From Chloroflexota bacterium (lineage in GTDB: Bacteria; Chloroflexota; Dehalococcoidia; UBA2979): a stretch of 5,313 nt of DNA. Below, in pieces: positions 4,414 to 5,313 of the stretch; the first letter of the stretch is position 1; every line of letters begins with the position of its first letter. The stretch is taken from assembly GCA_009843585.1 (NCBI GenBank), contig VYDC01000043.1:1-5313 (forward strand). Reading direction: 5' to 3'. Position numbers and translations under genes: made by a program. The notes beneath the pieces were generated by a model. The model saw only the letters and a list, made by a program, of their open reading frames with translations, was not told where the DNA came from and did no database searches.

Positions 4414-5256
4414 CTGCGCACGATCCGGCTGCTTCAGGGGAGCTACGCGAGCGCGGAGTCGCCGGCGCTCGACACGGCTCTCTCGCGGGCGCTCCTGGAG
4501 CGCGCCTCCTCGGGCGAGGAGCCGGAGACCCTCCGCCTCTACCGCGCCCGCCCCGAGGTCGCCTTCGGACCCGCCGACACCGCCGCGGGCGGCTATCAGG
4601 AGGCCGTGCGCGCGGCCCGGGCGCTCGGCTTCGCGGCCGTCGAGCGGCTCGCCGGGGGGAGGGCCGCGGTCTTCCACGAGGGGACGCTCGCCTTCGCGTG
4701 GGCGGTGCCGGATGCCGCGCCCCGCCTCGGCATCCGCGCGCGCTTCGAGGAGCTCTCCTCCTGCGTTCAGGCGGCGCTCTGCTCGCTCGGCGTCGACGCG
4801 CGCGTCGGGGAGGTGCCGGGCGAGTACTGCCCGGGGAGCTACTCGGTGAGCGCCTCGGGCGAGCGGAAGCTGATGGGGGTCGGGCAGCGCCTGCTCGCTG
4901 GCGCCGCGCACGTCGGGGGCGTCATCGTCGTCCACGACTCCGGGCGCGTTCGCGAGGCGCTCACCCCCGTCTACCGGGCGCTCGGCGTCTCCTGGCGGCC
5001 CGAGGCGACCGGGGCCGTCGAGGAGGAGATCCCCGGGGTCGGGCTCGACGCCGTCGCGGGCGCCCTGCTCGGAGCCATCGGCGAGCGCCACGAGCTGGTC
5101 CCGGGGACGCTCTCCGAGGAGGTTCTGGCCCGCGCCCGCGCGCTCGAGCCCTCGCACCACGCCGCGCCCGGCGCGACGGCCCCGCGCGAGCGCCCGCCCG
5201 CGGCGCAGGAGGGCGCCTCCCCGGCGCGGCGCCCGCCGCTGGACGCCGCTCGGTAG
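4414..5256 (+). CDS. Lipoate-protein ligase / octanoyltransferase family protein (BPL/LPL catalytic domain)
   Basis: The 280-residue product matches the BPL/LPL catalytic domain that attaches lipoyl or octanoyl groups to a lysine of 2-oxoacid dehydrogenase E2 subunits or GcvH. Visible features are a helical N-terminus with SPALDTALSRALLE (16-29), LRLYRARPEVAFG (40-52), the ligand-binding RLAGGRAAVFHEGTLAFAW (78-96), GEYCPGSYSV (136-145), and RKLMGVGQR (151-159) with Lys152 at the position of the conserved lysine of LplA-type enzymes. AAHVGGVIVV follows at 164-173. Ligase and transferase activity cannot be separated by eye; Cys139 does not align convincingly with the LipM catalytic cysteine. 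The last 30 or so residues are Pro/Ala/Arg-rich and probably disordered. CTG 4414 is chosen because the first standard start (GTG 4606, codon 65) would delete the conserved N-terminal part. The gene is monocistronic in the window and divergent from the LLM gene. Confidence 0.88.
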   Translation: MRTIRLLQGSYASAESPALDTALSRALLERASSGEEPETLRLYRARPEVAFGPADTAAGGYQEAVRAARALGFAAVERLAGGRAAVFHEGTLAFAWAVPDAAPRLGIRARFEELSSCVQAALCSLGVDARVGEVPGEYCPGSYSVSASGERKLMGVGQRLLAGAAHVGGVIVVHDSGRVREALTPVYRALGVSWRPEATGAVEEEIPGVGLDAVAGALLGAIGERHELVPGTLSEEVLARARALEPSHHAAPGATAPRERPPAAQEGASPARRPPLDAAR

Positions 5257-5259
5257 GAT
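5254..5259 (+). promoter_or_regulatory. Possible -10 hexamer (TAGGAT) overlapping the lipoate ligase stop
   Basis: TAGGAT includes the TAG stop and fits TANNNT. It could serve a gene beginning at or beyond the right edge, for example at the GTG at 5306-5308, but too little sequence remains to test this. Confidence 0.22.
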
Positions 5260-5264
5260 CGGCG

Positions 5265-5288
5265 CCGGCCCGCGGGACCGCGGGCCGG
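5265..5288. terminator. 11-bp perfect inverted repeat after the lipoate ligase gene
   Basis: CCGGCCCGCGG (5265-5275) and CCGCGGGCCGG (5278-5288) are perfect reverse complements around GA. The repeat starts nine bases after the TAG stop and would form a very stable hairpin. There is no T-tract on either side, so it is either a U-less terminator or transcript-end stabiliser, or a dyad operator for a gene beyond the edge. Confidence 0.5.
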
Positions 5289-5313
5289 GCGGAGCGGGGG
5301 CGCAGGTGGCGCA

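Noticed and set aside
4135..5160. 341-codon minus-strand open frame over the lipoate ligase gene.
   Set aside because: It is antisense to a clear BPL/LPL domain, runs into the LLM gene in another frame, and has no recognisable domain.
1..5313. CRISPR arrays, insertion sequences, attachment sites.
   Set aside because: No regularly spaced repeats, transposase motifs or flanking terminal repeats were seen on either strand.

Overview
The window is very GC-rich, roughly three quarters G+C by eye. It has GTG and apparent CTG starts, strong GGAGG-type ribosome binding sites and almost no A/T-ending codons. This fits a high-GC environmental bacterium. The gene set (RidA, Sec-containing reductase-B-like protein, acyl-CoA dehydrogenase, LLM flavin oxidoreductase, lipoate ligase family) would suit an uncultured actinobacterium, for example Thermoleophilia-like, or another high-GC soil lineage. 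No rRNA or other phylogenetic marker is present, so the lineage is an inference.

Layout, left to right. (1) Positions 1-243, minus strand: N-terminal part of a RidA-family protein running off the left edge. (2) Positions 244-360: divergent intergenic region. (3) Positions 361-1287, plus strand: a glycine/sarcosine/betaine/D-proline reductase selenoprotein-B-like gene interrupted by one in-frame TGA (958-960). The TGA sits in a conserved UxxC redox motif and is followed by a hairpin that fits a bacterial SECIS element, so the two pieces are read here as one 308-residue selenoprotein. (4) Positions 1277-1609, plus strand: an uncharacterised 110-residue helical protein, translationally coupled to the selenoprotein and apparently started at CTG. 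(5) Positions 1610-1947: a convergent gap with a promoter-like hexamer, several perfect hairpins, a doubtful 63-codon ORF and a 12-bp tandem repeat. (6) Positions 1948-3183 and 3248-4315, minus strand: an acyl-CoA dehydrogenase preceded by an LLM-class (YhbW/MsnO8-like) flavin oxidoreductase, probably co-transcribed. (7) Positions 4316-4413: divergent promoter region framed by a 9-bp inverted repeat. (8) Positions 4414-5256, plus strand: a lipoate-protein ligase/octanoyltransferase-family protein, again apparently started at CTG, followed by an 11-bp perfect inverted repeat at 5265-5288.

The genes do not form one obvious pathway. The selenoprotein and its small partner look like a two-gene unit, and the LLM oxidoreductase plus acyl-CoA dehydrogenase look like a second unit for redox or acyl-CoA metabolism. 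The lipoate ligase stands alone. The most notable content is the selenocysteine gene, its SECIS candidate, its coupled unknown partner and the repeated use of CTG as a start codon.
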